Assembly (NCBI GenBank): GCA_948470335.1
Contig: CAOKOL010000004.1
Span: forward strand, 1 to 64,000
Length of the DNA stretch: 64,000 nt
Reading direction: 5' to 3'
DNA from: an uncultured Lachnospiraceae bacterium
Lineage (GTDB): Bacteria > Bacillota > Clostridia > Lachnospirales > Lachnospiraceae
The translations under genes were made by a program, and so were the position numbers. Positions 1 to 8,759 of the stretch are shown here, one piece after another (the stretch's first letter is position 1; every line of letters starts with the position of its first letter). Below the pieces are notes generated by a model. The model was given only the letters and a program-made list of their open reading frames with translations. It did no database searches and was not told the DNA's origin.

Positions 1-158
1 GCACATTTTTATTCTTTATGCTCTCTGGACTGCTCAAGCCCCACAATCATCCATCTCTTATCCCTCTCATTTCTGAAAATCAACCCTTTCCTGCTTATTC
101 GCTATTGAGTTTCCGAGAGTGCTCATATATTTCATTTTTTCTATGCAACACTTTAACC
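1..158. other. left-edge segment without a supported gene
   Basis: This is the 3' flank of the polysaccharide operon. Only very short reading frames exist on either strand, none with a convincing ribosome binding site or recognisable product. The operon probably continues to the left of the window, since no terminator is seen after the stop at 159. Confidence 0.4.
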
Positions 159-1271
159 CTAAAGCAGCTTTCCCGCCGCCTCTCTCCAAAATGACTTTAC
201 TTTTCTCTGTTCCAGAAACTGTTCGCCGCACCAGCCGGCATTATAGTGATGAATCCCAACCGTATCCTCCGACTGCACATAATTGTCAAACAGAAAGTCA
301 TCTACCGGCGTATGGAATCTTCTCGGCAGAATCAGCATGTCATCCGCCATCTGCATGCTTCCGTCCAGCCGTATCCCCCTGTTTCTGAAAACATCCCGGA
401 TATACACCGGCTGCACATACTTCCATAACATCGGCGTTCCGTCCCGGTCACAGAAATCCCTGTCTTTGTACAGATCCAGAAGCTGACCGATAAACGGGTT
501 ATGTTTCACACTGCCAAAGCCGGAGCCCAGGTCAATATCATGCTGTGTTCCAAAGTTAAAAAACCCATCAAATCTTAACCAGGGATCGGGTCTTTTGAGT
601 AACTCCACATCCATATCCAGATAAATGCCCCCATATCTGTAAACAACATCCAGCCTCGCATAGTCCGACACAAACGCCCATTTCCTCTTTTCGTATGCCT
701 GCTTTGTAAAACGGGTTCTGCCGCAGTCATAGTTCCCCGCATTCCACTCAATAATCTCATAATCCGGACATACGCGTTTCCAGGAGTCAATACAGCGCTG
801 GTAATCCTTTGGCTTTTCTTCGCCGCTGAACCAGAAACAGTGTATCTTCCTAGCAATCCGCTCAGGGGCCCGCGCTGCCGCATGAATCTTATTTAAGACA
901 CCGGCATCGTCTTTTCCGTCCGACACCGCCCAAATCAACGGCAGAACAAAACACTGGACGCTGTCCGGCAGTTGCTGCGCACACAATGCCTGATACATAC
1001 TGTCAAGCTGCTTTGTGCTGCATAAAAGCACCACGGCACGGTCCACCGTACGCAGATACTCCACGCCGTATATCCTGTAATCACAGCCCGCCGCCGAAAT
1101 CTTTTCTCCGGCTTTCCCGTTATCAATATATCCCGCAACGGATGACTGAATCCGGCTGTACGCGTCTCTTTTCCTGAACTGCTGATATACGTCACCCAGG
1201 CCGTATATGTACAGGTTTTTATCCGCAACATAACGGATAAAGGCTTCCATAGGGGCATTTTGTATTCTCAT
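159..1271 (-). CDS. GT32-like glycosyltransferase with N-terminal Rossmann-like domain
   Basis: Likely transfers a sugar to a surface polysaccharide repeat unit or cap on the cytoplasmic face. Residues 20-115 form a Rossmann-like module (IYGLGDVY near residue 22). From about residue 139 the protein resembles the GT32/OCH1-type capsular transferases: RKIHCFWFSGEEKP, then AFVSDYARLDVVYRYGG and the metal-binding DxD at residues 219-221 (YLDMDV). Its start overlaps the stop of the preceding DUF1919 gene in an ATGA, so translation is coupled. It is the last gene of the operon visible here. Donor and acceptor cannot be read from the sequence. The family call is strong, the substrate unknown. Confidence 0.85.
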   Translation of the reverse strand: MRIQNAPMEAFIRYVADKNLYIYGLGDVYQQFRKRDAYSRIQSSVAGYIDNGKAGEKISAAGCDYRIYGVEYLRTVDRAVVLLCSTKQLDSMYQALCAQQLPDSVQCFVLPLIWAVSDGKDDAGVLNKIHAAARAPERIARKIHCFWFSGEEKPKDYQRCIDSWKRVCPDYEIIEWNAGNYDCGRTRFTKQAYEKRKWAFVSDYARLDVVYRYGGIYLDMDVELLKRPDPWLRFDGFFNFGTQHDIDLGSGFGSVKHNPFIGQLLDLYKDRDFCDRDGTPMLWKYVQPVYIRDVFRNRGIRLDGSMQMADDMLILPRRFHTPVDDFLFDNYVQSEDTVGIHHYNAGWCGEQFLEQRKVKSFWREAAGKLL

Positions 1272-2172
1272 TCCTTCTCCTGCCTGTCCGCGTCCATTCC
1301 CAGCAATAAATTTAAACTGTTATACACAATACTGTTGGGACCGTTTCCCGCATTGCTGTTAACCGCTTCCCAGAAATATTTCTGACCGGGATACGGCGTC
1401 AACTGCCGCACATTTTCCGCGTCCGTCTCAAAAGGGACAAAGCACAGCTTCCGTTTATATCCCTCTATTTTCAGAAACGCCTCCATCGTCTCACGGCTCT
1501 CCGTATACATCTCTATAAACAGATTTTCATAATTGATTTTTATCCGTCTTCTGTTCCACTTCTCAGCCGCTTCCCCAGGGTCGTATCATGGTTGCAGTGC
1601 ACTTCGATATCGTAAAGAAGCATGACCGGGTAATTCTTTTTCGAATTGGCACTAAACGCATAGTTCAAAAAGGTAAGATCACATCCCATATAATACCGAA
1701 AACGGGCAAGAAGCTTTAAGTAATCCGGCTCCCTGACAAAAAGATTTTTAAACGGCGACCGGCACTCTATTCCCAGCGTATGGCAGACCGTTCCGCCCCA
1801 GCAGTTATTGGAAATGATGCTGATATCACTGTCCCGGAATGCAATGTACCGTTCAAAGTCAAGGGACGGTATCTGCAATACCCTGTATGGTAAGATACGG
1901 CGGCGGCCGATCCCAAGCCCCGTCAGGTCATCCACAATTTCTCTGAAATAGATGTCCGACATTACCACAATAAAGTCAAAGCCGCTTTTACAAATCTCTT
2001 CATATTTAATCACCGGATATCCGTCTAACTTCACGGCATCCGGGGTATGCCTTGCCGTAACGCCGATCATCCGAAACTGTCCCGTCATATCGAAATACCT
2101 GATTATGTTGAAGTTCCTGTTATACTGCTCCCCAAGCCCGTAAATCAAAACTTTATATTCTGCCATACTCAC
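1268..2172 (-). pseudogene. DUF1919 family polysaccharide protein, frameshifted
   Basis: Two reading frames together make one DUF1919 protein. The first (1540-2172) has a Rossmann-like start (VLIYGLGEQYN) followed by the family core (ISIISNNCWGG, then MGCDLTFLNYAFS) and stops early. The family sequence continues in another frame as GEAAEKWNRRRIKIN and then MYTESRETMEAF, down to the stop at 1268. The break lies at the four-C run at 1573-1576, where one more base would restore a single frame of about 300 codons. It is either a real inactivating or phase-variable slip, or a base-calling error in a homopolymer. DUF1919 genes are common in capsule clusters; their activity is not established. Confidence 0.8.
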
Positions 2173-3335
2173 CTTCTGTTATGCGCAATCGCCCATTCAT
2201 AATACCTTTCCAATTTTCTGACCGCATACTCCGGTTGATAACGTGCTAATACCTTTTTGCTGTTTTCCGTCAGACAGCGGCGTTCCCCTTCGTTCAGGCC
2301 ATATACATGCCTTGCCGCCTTTAACAGTTCATCCCTGCTGCCCGGCCGCACCAGATAACCGTTTACATGATCCTCAATTAACTGTTCCAGACTTGTACCA
2401 TATGTACCTATTACAATCTGTTCCAGATACAGTGCCTCAAGACAGGAGTTCGGCAGATTATCAATCAACGAAGGAATCAAGACACACTTCGCATGCCGTA
2501 TAATCGGAAATAACAGTTCCTGACGGACCGGACCAAGATAAATAAAGCGCTCTGCATGTATTCCCAGTTTTTTCCGAAGAATACTTACCGCATCTTTTCC
2601 ACCCTGCGGAGAGTTCCACCCGGCAACAACGAAAAAAAGATTCCGATAAGACTCCAAAAGCTCGAACATCATATCTTCGATCACCTCAAAGCCCTTGTCT
2701 ATAGAAGTCTGTCCATAAAATAAAAAATACGCTTTTCCTTTCAGCCTGTCCTCATATAACCTTTCATCTTCTGTAACACCGCCGTTATAAGGTGTCTCCA
2801 TAATGACTACGTTTCTGTGAATGTCTCTGCCAAACCGATCCCCCAGCACCCTGCTGGGCGACAATATGCCGTCGGCGCGCCGGCCGGCCATTCTTTCCCA
2901 AAATGAATAGCACTCCACATGTTTAAAAATCTGGCTTTCCTTGTACTGAATACGTGAGTAAGTAGATAGCCGGAGAATACCCGGACATTTCAGGGAATGC
3001 AGACATCCGACGCCTGACCATCCGGCATATTGGACGATGTCGATCTTCCTGCGTTTGTTCAGTTCCCTGAGTTTCCTCTGAAACGTAATCTCCCGCTGTA
3101 ACACCTTCCTCGAAACATCAATCACGCCGCCTTCCAATTCCTGAGGGGTCTCACAATTATATACGGTTATACCTTTATACTTCCATTCTCTGCCGTAACC
3201 CGCTCCCGCTACAATCTCGACCCTGTGCCCTCTCTCTGCCAGAAAACGTACTATTTTATAGATGTAACCGGGCATACCCGCCAACGGCTTTTTTTCGCTC
3301 TCAGCAAAAAAAGCCGTTACAAATATGATATACAT
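2169..3335 (-). CDS. GT4 family glycosyltransferase
   Basis: A GT-B fold retaining glycosyltransferase of family 4, expected to add one sugar from a nucleotide-sugar donor during repeat-unit assembly at the cytoplasmic membrane. The N-terminal half has the acceptor-side glycine region (KPLAGMPGYIYKIVRFLAERGH). The C-terminal half has the donor-binding part, with YFLFYGQTSIDKG near residue 204, then GPVRQELL, and the E-x7-E-like segment LPNSCLEALYLEQIVIG near residue 318. Length (388 aa) is normal. It overlaps the downstream DUF1919 gene by 4 bases and starts 12 bases after the small Rossmann-like gene. The sugar transferred is unknown. Confidence 0.88.
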   Translation of the reverse strand: MYIIFVTAFFAESEKKPLAGMPGYIYKIVRFLAERGHRVEIVAGAGYGREWKYKGITVYNCETPQELEGGVIDVSRKVLQREITFQRKLRELNKRRKIDIVQYAGWSGVGCLHSLKCPGILRLSTYSRIQYKESQIFKHVECYSFWERMAGRRADGILSPSRVLGDRFGRDIHRNVVIMETPYNGGVTEDERLYEDRLKGKAYFLFYGQTSIDKGFEVIEDMMFELLESYRNLFFVVAGWNSPQGGKDAVSILRKKLGIHAERFIYLGPVRQELLFPIIRHAKCVLIPSLIDNLPNSCLEALYLEQIVIGTYGTSLEQLIEDHVNGYLVRPGSRDELLKAARHVYGLNEGERRCLTENSKKVLARYQPEYAVRKLERYYEWAIAHNRR

Positions 3336-3347
3336 ACATAAAATCCC

Positions 3348-3830
3348 CTAAACGCCATACAGCACATCTTCCAGCGAAATAATCGGACAGTCGACCTTCC
3401 GACTCAGAATCTCCTCAATTTCATCGAAAAATGTAATTGCAGTTACTACAATGGCATCTACCTTCCGCAAATCCTCTCCGGGTTCCACAATATTGATATC
3501 CAGATACAGACTTTTCGCGTTCCTGTCAATTCCGTACATCACTTCCGTTTTTGTACCTTCCAGCTCGTATACCAGGGATTCCCCTGCAAAACTCATTCCG
3601 TAAATTGCAATTTTTCGATATCCGTTCTCTTCAAAATATTCGGACAGGTTTTTCCCCTCCTGTTTCACCCTGACCCACTGATTCATCATTTGAAACAACG
3701 CAAAATGTTTGTTGGACATTTTCTGTTTTTCATCCAGTGCTTTACTCATTTTAACGCCTGCCGCTCCCGCGCCTGCCGCTGCTCCCAATAATGCCGATAA
3801 TCCCCCGATTACTCCTTTTTTCATGACCAT
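3348..3830 (-). CDS. small Rossmann-like protein of the polysaccharide locus
   Basis: A 160-residue protein I do not recognise as a named family. Residues 5-28 are a glycine/alanine-rich hydrophobic stretch that could be a membrane segment. A helical part follows, then a Rossmann-like core (KIAIYGMSFAGESLVYEL, and later DAIVVTAITFFDEIEEIL). The core resembles the N-terminal modules of the GT32-like, DUF1919 and FkbM proteins of this operon, but no catalytic domain is attached. Its start overlaps the end of the upstream glycosyltransferase by 10 bases, so the two are coupled. A scaffold or nucleotide-sensing role is only a guess. Confidence 0.75.
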   Translation of the reverse strand: MVMKKGVIGGLSALLGAAAGAGAAGVKMSKALDEKQKMSNKHFALFQMMNQWVRVKQEGKNLSEYFEENGYRKIAIYGMSFAGESLVYELEGTKTEVMYGIDRNAKSLYLDINIVEPGEDLRKVDAIVVTAITFFDEIEEILSRKVDCPIISLEDVLYGV

Positions 3831-4990
3831 TCCTCCCGATTTTTCTTACTGTTCATTAGTTTCATCCAGATGCCCATAACTCTCTTTGTGCCGTACATAC
3901 CGGCTCTCTTTCGAGATGCTGCGGAATATTTGTTCCATAATATATGGTCTTCTAATAACCGTAAGACCGCTTTGCCAATCTCCTGTTCCTCCGGCATAAT
4001 CGGCTGTTGTGACAGAACATCGTGCTCGATATAAGAAGTTAAAATTCCATATTTGGCATATTGTATACCCCTCACCAGCCCTTCTGCCTTTAAAATCTCT
4101 CCCGGCGCCCCCGGACTGTCAATCGAAACAACGGGAATTCCAAATGACATCGCTTCGATCATACTGTTGGGAAACCCCTCTGTTTTCGAAGTCATTAAAA
4201 AAACCTTCGCATGCTGCAGGTAATAACCTACATTTTTCTGAAAACCGGTAAAAATAACTTTATCTTCAAGGCCAAGCTTTCGGACCAGCGCTTTAAGCCG
4301 CCCCTCTGCCGGACCTGTTCCCAATAATAACAGTTTCGCTTCCGAGTTCTTTTCAGCAACCGTTGAAAACGCCCTGATTGCCACATTATGCTGCTTTACA
4401 TTCTCCAGCCTGCCAACGCAGATCACTGTCTGATTTCCATATTCCCACGCCATCCCGTTATTTTCCTGCTCCAGTTTGGCAACAGCGTTTGGAATCCTGA
4501 CCATCCGTTTTCTTCGGATACCATATTCTTTAACCATTTCTCTGAGCGCATAATTTGTCATTACCACCACTTTATCCGCACGATTATATAATAAGTGAAT
4601 GATTCCCTTATTATATAAATATGATTTCTGCAGATCTTTCCGTTGAGAAATAATTGTACATATTCTCGTAATCACAAGGTCATCTCTTCGAGATAGAATA
4701 TTAATATAGTTAAACTCCTCCATAAAGCTAACCGATGCTTGAATCTTATATTTCTTTTTATATCCGCGCATAATATACGCCCACTTCAACATGGATTGCG
4801 GACGCATATCGTCCATAGAAATCTCCGTATAAATAATCTGCCCTTGTATCTGATAAGCACTTTTGATTTTATTATCCGCCAGAAAATAATACACGTTATG
4901 CCCATTTTTTATACAGTAATTTCCCAATTCTCCGGCAACGCGCTCAGCACCACCGCCCAGCAACTCCGGAATCAATATTGCAATGTTAAT
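3821..4990 (-). CDS. GT4 family glycosyltransferase with apparent ATT start
   Basis: Second GT4 enzyme of the locus. The N-terminus reads (M)NIAILIPELLGGGAERVA, the standard GT4 acceptor loop. The C-terminal half has VICVGRLENVKQHN, VFLMTSKTEGFPNSMIEAMSF and the final donor-site glutamates. The frame is open from the stop at 5036-5038 but has no ATG, GTG or TTG before 4975. A TTG at 4975 would cut off the first beta strand and has no nearby ribosome binding site. ATT at 4988-4990 sits 8 bases after a perfect AGGAGG (4999-5004) and restores the family N-terminus (389 aa). I therefore place the start there; a base change from ATG is the alternative. Confidence 0.85.
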   Translation of the reverse strand: MNIAILIPELLGGGAERVAGELGNYCIKNGHNVYYFLADNKIKSAYQIQGQIIYTEISMDDMRPQSMLKWAYIMRGYKKKYKIQASVSFMEEFNYINILSRRDDLVITRICTIISQRKDLQKSYLYNKGIIHLLYNRADKVVVMTNYALREMVKEYGIRRKRMVRIPNAVAKLEQENNGMAWEYGNQTVICVGRLENVKQHNVAIRAFSTVAEKNSEAKLLLLGTGPAEGRLKALVRKLGLEDKVIFTGFQKNVGYYLQHAKVFLMTSKTEGFPNSMIEAMSFGIPVVSIDSPGAPGEILKAEGLVRGIQYAKYGILTSYIEHDVLSQQPIMPEEQEIGKAVLRLLEDHILWNKYSAASRKRAGMYGTKRVMGIWMKLMNSKKNREEWS

Positions 4991-5035
4991 GACTGTTTCC
5001 TCCTGCCCTTTGCTTATATTACCCCTATTAATGTT

Positions 5036-6064
5036 CTATAATGTGCAATAAAGAATAGTGCTTGTATATCTCCAGCCAAAATGTCTTATATAAAATTTAT
5101 ATTCCGGAACCAGCGAGTCTATATATCTGGGAATATCCCATAAATCCTCCGGTTTGTGATAAATACATATTGCCAGTTTAGGCTTATATTTTTTTATTGT
5201 ATCCGCCGCCCCCTGTAAAGCTTTTAACTCAGCGCCTTCAATATCCATTTTAATAAAAGAGACTGCTTCGTCCACAGCAGAATCAAGATCAATCGTCCAT
5301 ATCTTTTCGCTTTCTTCACCTTCAATGATTTTTCCTGATAATGCGGCATTTCCATTGGAGAAGCCTATTTCTTTTTCACAGTCATATAATCCTTTTTTAT
5401 ATAACCTAATCCGGTCTCCATATCTCCAGATTTTCTCTTCAATTATTTCAGCCTTATCTTTCTGCGGCTCAAATGAATATATTCGCTTAAATTTCCCTTT
5501 CGTATAATTTACAAATTCTTCTATTGTATCGCCGTCGTATCCTCCACCGTCAATCAGGATTTCTTCCTCTTCAATCTTAAAAATTTCGTCAATAAAATAT
5601 TCACTTCCTGAGCTTCTAATATCCGTATAATCGAAAAACCCTGCTTTCCGTTTTTCCACAATTTTATCTATAACTTGCTTTGATTCGTTATCAGACATTC
5701 TCTTTCTCAACCACTCAATATTGGCTGTGCTGATATCGGGCTGATAACATGTATCCCGCACTTCATCCGGTAAATCTAAAAAAAACACTGAAAAATAGTT
5801 TTGTACGCCCGCTTTATGCAATTGAACCGCTATATCTGCCGTCTTCATACTGCAAATTAAAATAATAATTCCATTTATATCAATATCAGCCAAAATATTA
5901 GCGGAATACACGTTAAGTCCGCAGATTTCTTTTCCATGTTTATGCGTATCATTATCTATAAATCCTGCAATGTCCCAAACCGTCTGATACTTTTTTAACT
6001 CTCGCCAAATATGCTGACCAAATTCCCCGGCGCCAAACAAATACATTTTCTTTTTTTGGCACAT
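5036..6064 (-). CDS. FkbM family methyltransferase with N-terminal Rossmann-like domain
   Basis: An S-adenosylmethionine-dependent methyltransferase of the FkbM family, which in polysaccharide clusters usually O-methylates a sugar. Residues 6-110 are a Rossmann-like module (KMYLFGAGEFGQHIW) like that in three neighbours. The FkbM part begins near residue 165 with the SAM site ILIDGGGYDGDT, then IYSFEPQKDK and SFIKMDIEGAELKAL. The gene is AT-rich compared with the two ends of the operon. It is followed after 45 bases by the GT4 gene with the ATT start. The methylated residue is not known. Confidence 0.88.
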   Translation of the reverse strand: MCQKKKMYLFGAGEFGQHIWRELKKYQTVWDIAGFIDNDTHKHGKEICGLNVYSANILADIDINGIIILICSMKTADIAVQLHKAGVQNYFSVFFLDLPDEVRDTCYQPDISTANIEWLRKRMSDNESKQVIDKIVEKRKAGFFDYTDIRSSGSEYFIDEIFKIEEEEILIDGGGYDGDTIEEFVNYTKGKFKRIYSFEPQKDKAEIIEEKIWRYGDRIRLYKKGLYDCEKEIGFSNGNAALSGKIIEGEESEKIWTIDLDSAVDEAVSFIKMDIEGAELKALQGAADTIKKYKPKLAICIYHKPEDLWDIPRYIDSLVPEYKFYIRHFGWRYTSTILYCTL

Positions 6065-6159
6065 TCTTTCACGTCATCCCACGTATCTTTTCTGAAATCT
6101 TTTAACATATAAACACCTTATCACTTTTCCTTGCTTCATTTAATCAATGATTCCTCAAA

Positions 6160-6309
6160 TTAGTCCGACAGGTTTCTTTTCATCATCACATAATCACTCA
6201 TTCCAATTCCATTATATTTTTGATATACTTTCTGAAACAGAATTTCCATATCTTCATATAATTTCTCTATGCTTCTCTGCGTCTTAAAAATGGGATTGAC
6301 ACCCGGTCC
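6160..6309 (-). pseudogene. C-terminal remnant of a second deacetylase-like gene
   Basis: On the minus strand this stretch encodes GPGVNPIFKTQRSIEKLY followed by about 30 more residues up to the stop at 6160-6162. It matches the last 50 residues of the adjacent intact deacetylase (AGTNPTFKNKGAIEKLY and the GIGITDY segment) closely but not identically. It lies in the same frame just downstream of that gene's stop, separated by KDII. There is no start codon or 5' part. The simplest reading is the surviving tail of an older allele replaced by recombination. Confidence 0.75.
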
Positions 6310-6321
6310 TATAATATCCTT

Positions 6322-7299
6322 TTATAATCTTTTTGCATTCCCGGCTACCATCTCTTTCTTATATCTCCCATACTTAGTCGTTATATAATCTGTTATCCCT
6401 ATCCCATCAAAATCTTTCGAAATCTCTTCAAATAATATTTCTAAATCCAAATATAATTTTTCAATAGCTCCTTTATTTTTAAACGTAGGATTTGTTCCTG
6501 CTGTTAGTTCAGAAGAATGAAGCATAAATTCAAGATAATCTAACTTGTTATTTTTTTTTACTTTTTCTTTAATCCAAAGCATTTGCTCTAAATTATTTCC
6601 ATTTGGCCGAAGCCACACCGTCGAATGTTTTATTGTCAGGGAATCAAATGTAATCTGTTTTAAAATGGTTGGCGGAACCTCATATATTCCTGAGCATCCA
6701 GATTTATGAATATTTTTGGATGAAAGCATATATTCTCCTTTATATGCGTCCTTTGAATAATCCTTCCCGTATTTCCAATTTCCAACACAGTTACTCCATG
6801 ATACATAAGGAGTCATACTACAATCAACTATATAGCCTAATTTTTTTAAACACTTAAGTACAAACTCATCAAACCACCATCTTCCGCTTCTGTGACTTGT
6901 TATTGATACTTGAAATACATCTTCAAGATTTCTGGTTAAATATTTCATCTTTTCCCACTGCAGACGTTGTGAATATTCACCAATATATGTATGTGTCCCT
7001 CTGGGATTATAAGGCAAATGTTTAATTGGAGGTGAATTCCACGCATGCATATGCATTCCAATTTCTGCCGTGCCTTTTCGTAATGCATAGCGAGCCAATT
7101 CTACAAACGGTTTTGCTTCTGACATCTCATAATTTGTTAAATAAACAGGAACAAAGTTATATTTTTCACACAGTTGCTGAAAATTCTCCAAATTCTTTGC
7201 ATTTTCAGTTGTGATTTTTTTCAATCCCTTTTGTGTTATTTTATTAGCCCATAAATCATCTCCTTCCGTATCCACGGTAATGATAAATTTCTTCTTCAT
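6322..7299 (-). CDS. polysaccharide deacetylase-like (WalW/NodB-type) protein
   Basis: A NodB-fold carbohydrate esterase-like protein, expected to remove an N- or O-acyl group from a glycan. Motifs in order: ITVDTEGDDLW near residue 7 (catalytic/metal Asp), EIGMHMHAW near residue 79 (metal histidines) and SHRSGRWWFDE near residue 134. No signal peptide is present, so it probably acts on a lipid-linked or nucleotide-linked intermediate in the cytoplasm. The start overlaps the stop of the DUF362 gene by 4 bases. A remnant of a related gene lies directly downstream. The family is reasonably sure; the substrate is not. Confidence 0.8.
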   Translation of the reverse strand: MKKKFIITVDTEGDDLWANKITQKGLKKITTENAKNLENFQQLCEKYNFVPVYLTNYEMSEAKPFVELARYALRKGTAEIGMHMHAWNSPPIKHLPYNPRGTHTYIGEYSQRLQWEKMKYLTRNLEDVFQVSITSHRSGRWWFDEFVLKCLKKLGYIVDCSMTPYVSWSNCVGNWKYGKDYSKDAYKGEYMLSSKNIHKSGCSGIYEVPPTILKQITFDSLTIKHSTVWLRPNGNNLEQMLWIKEKVKKNNKLDYLEFMLHSSELTAGTNPTFKNKGAIEKLYLDLEILFEEISKDFDGIGITDYITTKYGRYKKEMVAGNAKRL

Positions 7300-8741
7300 T
7301 TTCCCTCAATATACCCTTTCCACCCTTTTGACGGCACAAATTTATATATATTCTTTAATTCTGATATTTTTCCACAAAACTGCTCATAATTTGAACATAC
7401 TGTATTTCCACCAGAATTTTTCCCAAATAATCGATGATTTTTCTCCGCTTCTTTTAATATAGTCAATCTACATTCATCAAAGCCCATAAATTTAACCAAT
7501 ATTTTATCAAACAACACACTATTATCCGCAAATATAAGGCTATTGGTTCTTTTAGGTACTGGCATCATGGGCCCTTCCCCCTCACCTGCTATAACCATAT
7601 CCCCAATTGTAATTACTTTTCTTTGTATGTTATTTTGTATCTTTCCTTGTTTATCTGCGTATAGAATTATTTGGTTTATATCTAGAATAGTTTTCCAAAT
7701 AGTATTATTACCCCACCAACTTCCTTCCGAGTATTTTTCTATTTCACTCAAATTCTTTAATAAAACATTCTCGATCAGCCTCAATGTCCTACTCATAAAA
7801 AACAATGATTTCTTATCTAATATATCAACCAAATCATTAATATCACTTTTCTTTTTGTCAATTTTTGATCCTACATAATATTCATCTCCTTCTTTTAAAA
7901 GATAAGAGCCTTTTGTATGATGAGGTAAGAAATCTTTCATTGCATTTACCCCAATCATATTTTTTAAAGCTCCTGTATATCCCGCTTTTCTATGTGTTTT
8001 GGGTTTTGGAAGATTTATAATAACATCAGCTTTTAAACAAGCTTCACTAATACAATATTCCTGTATCACTCCTTTATGATGTTTATTAACACTCCGATAA
8101 TCATAGTTTGTAATTCTTAATTTCCCCTCATTACAATTATTATAAAAGTATGACTGTCTCCCAAGATTAACAACTTTACCAGGATATACTGGTTCCATTG
8201 CAACATTTATAACATTTCCATTATTCCTATAGCTCCTGTAATTTCTCAAATCTACAAACTCTACGTTTTTGCCTGCCTTTTTATAAAATTTCTCCAACTG
8301 GTATATTCCAATATTTCTTTTGAGTTTTTCAAAATCACATGTCTGTACCGGAGCATCTGCAACGATTATTTTGCCTTGTCCTTTTAAGGCAATTAAAACA
8401 TAATCTATAATACATTTTACAATTGATGTATTGGTAATCAGACAATCTAATCCTTTCTTTCCCACTACAGCCTCATTTTTATGCTTTACCCAATTAGGTT
8501 TTATTAATACAATATCACCTGGTGTTACATAATCACCTAATGGATTCCACTGTCGACTTCCAATATGTTTCGCATCCAATGAGAGTGATATAAACATATC
8601 TCTCACCATATCATAAACATCGTTTTTCTCTTCCGATATTCCCAGCTCAGCAAATAGATACTCCGGGTATATTTTATCCGGTCTGAAATATTTATCCTTT
8701 GGATATTCGGCATTCTCTTTATAATAAATAAAATTTTTCAT
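7296..8741 (-). CDS. DUF362 domain protein
   Basis: A 481-residue DUF362-family protein. Characteristic parts are GDIVLIKPNWVKHKN near residue 74, VKCIIDYVLIALKG and KIIVADAPVQTCDF, and the signature KPKTHRKAGYTGALKNMIG near residue 246. DUF362 proteins are often fused to ferredoxins, but no iron-sulfur cysteine cluster is seen here. The family's chemistry is unsettled. Its place between an ATP-grasp ligase and a deacetylase, with overlapping or tight spacing (4 and 18 bases), suggests a shared glycan- or metabolite-tailoring step. A ribosome binding site (AAAGGAAA) precedes the ATG. Confidence 0.82.
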   Translation of the reverse strand: MKNFIYYKENAEYPKDKYFRPDKIYPEYLFAELGISEEKNDVYDMVRDMFISLSLDAKHIGSRQWNPLGDYVTPGDIVLIKPNWVKHKNEAVVGKKGLDCLITNTSIVKCIIDYVLIALKGQGKIIVADAPVQTCDFEKLKRNIGIYQLEKFYKKAGKNVEFVDLRNYRSYRNNGNVINVAMEPVYPGKVVNLGRQSYFYNNCNEGKLRITNYDYRSVNKHHKGVIQEYCISEACLKADVIINLPKPKTHRKAGYTGALKNMIGVNAMKDFLPHHTKGSYLLKEGDEYYVGSKIDKKKSDINDLVDILDKKSLFFMSRTLRLIENVLLKNLSEIEKYSEGSWWGNNTIWKTILDINQIILYADKQGKIQNNIQRKVITIGDMVIAGEGEGPMMPVPKRTNSLIFADNSVLFDKILVKFMGFDECRLTILKEAEKNHRLFGKNSGGNTVCSNYEQFCGKISELKNIYKFVPSKGWKGYIEGK

Positions 8742-8759
8742 AATATTTCCTTTTATTTG

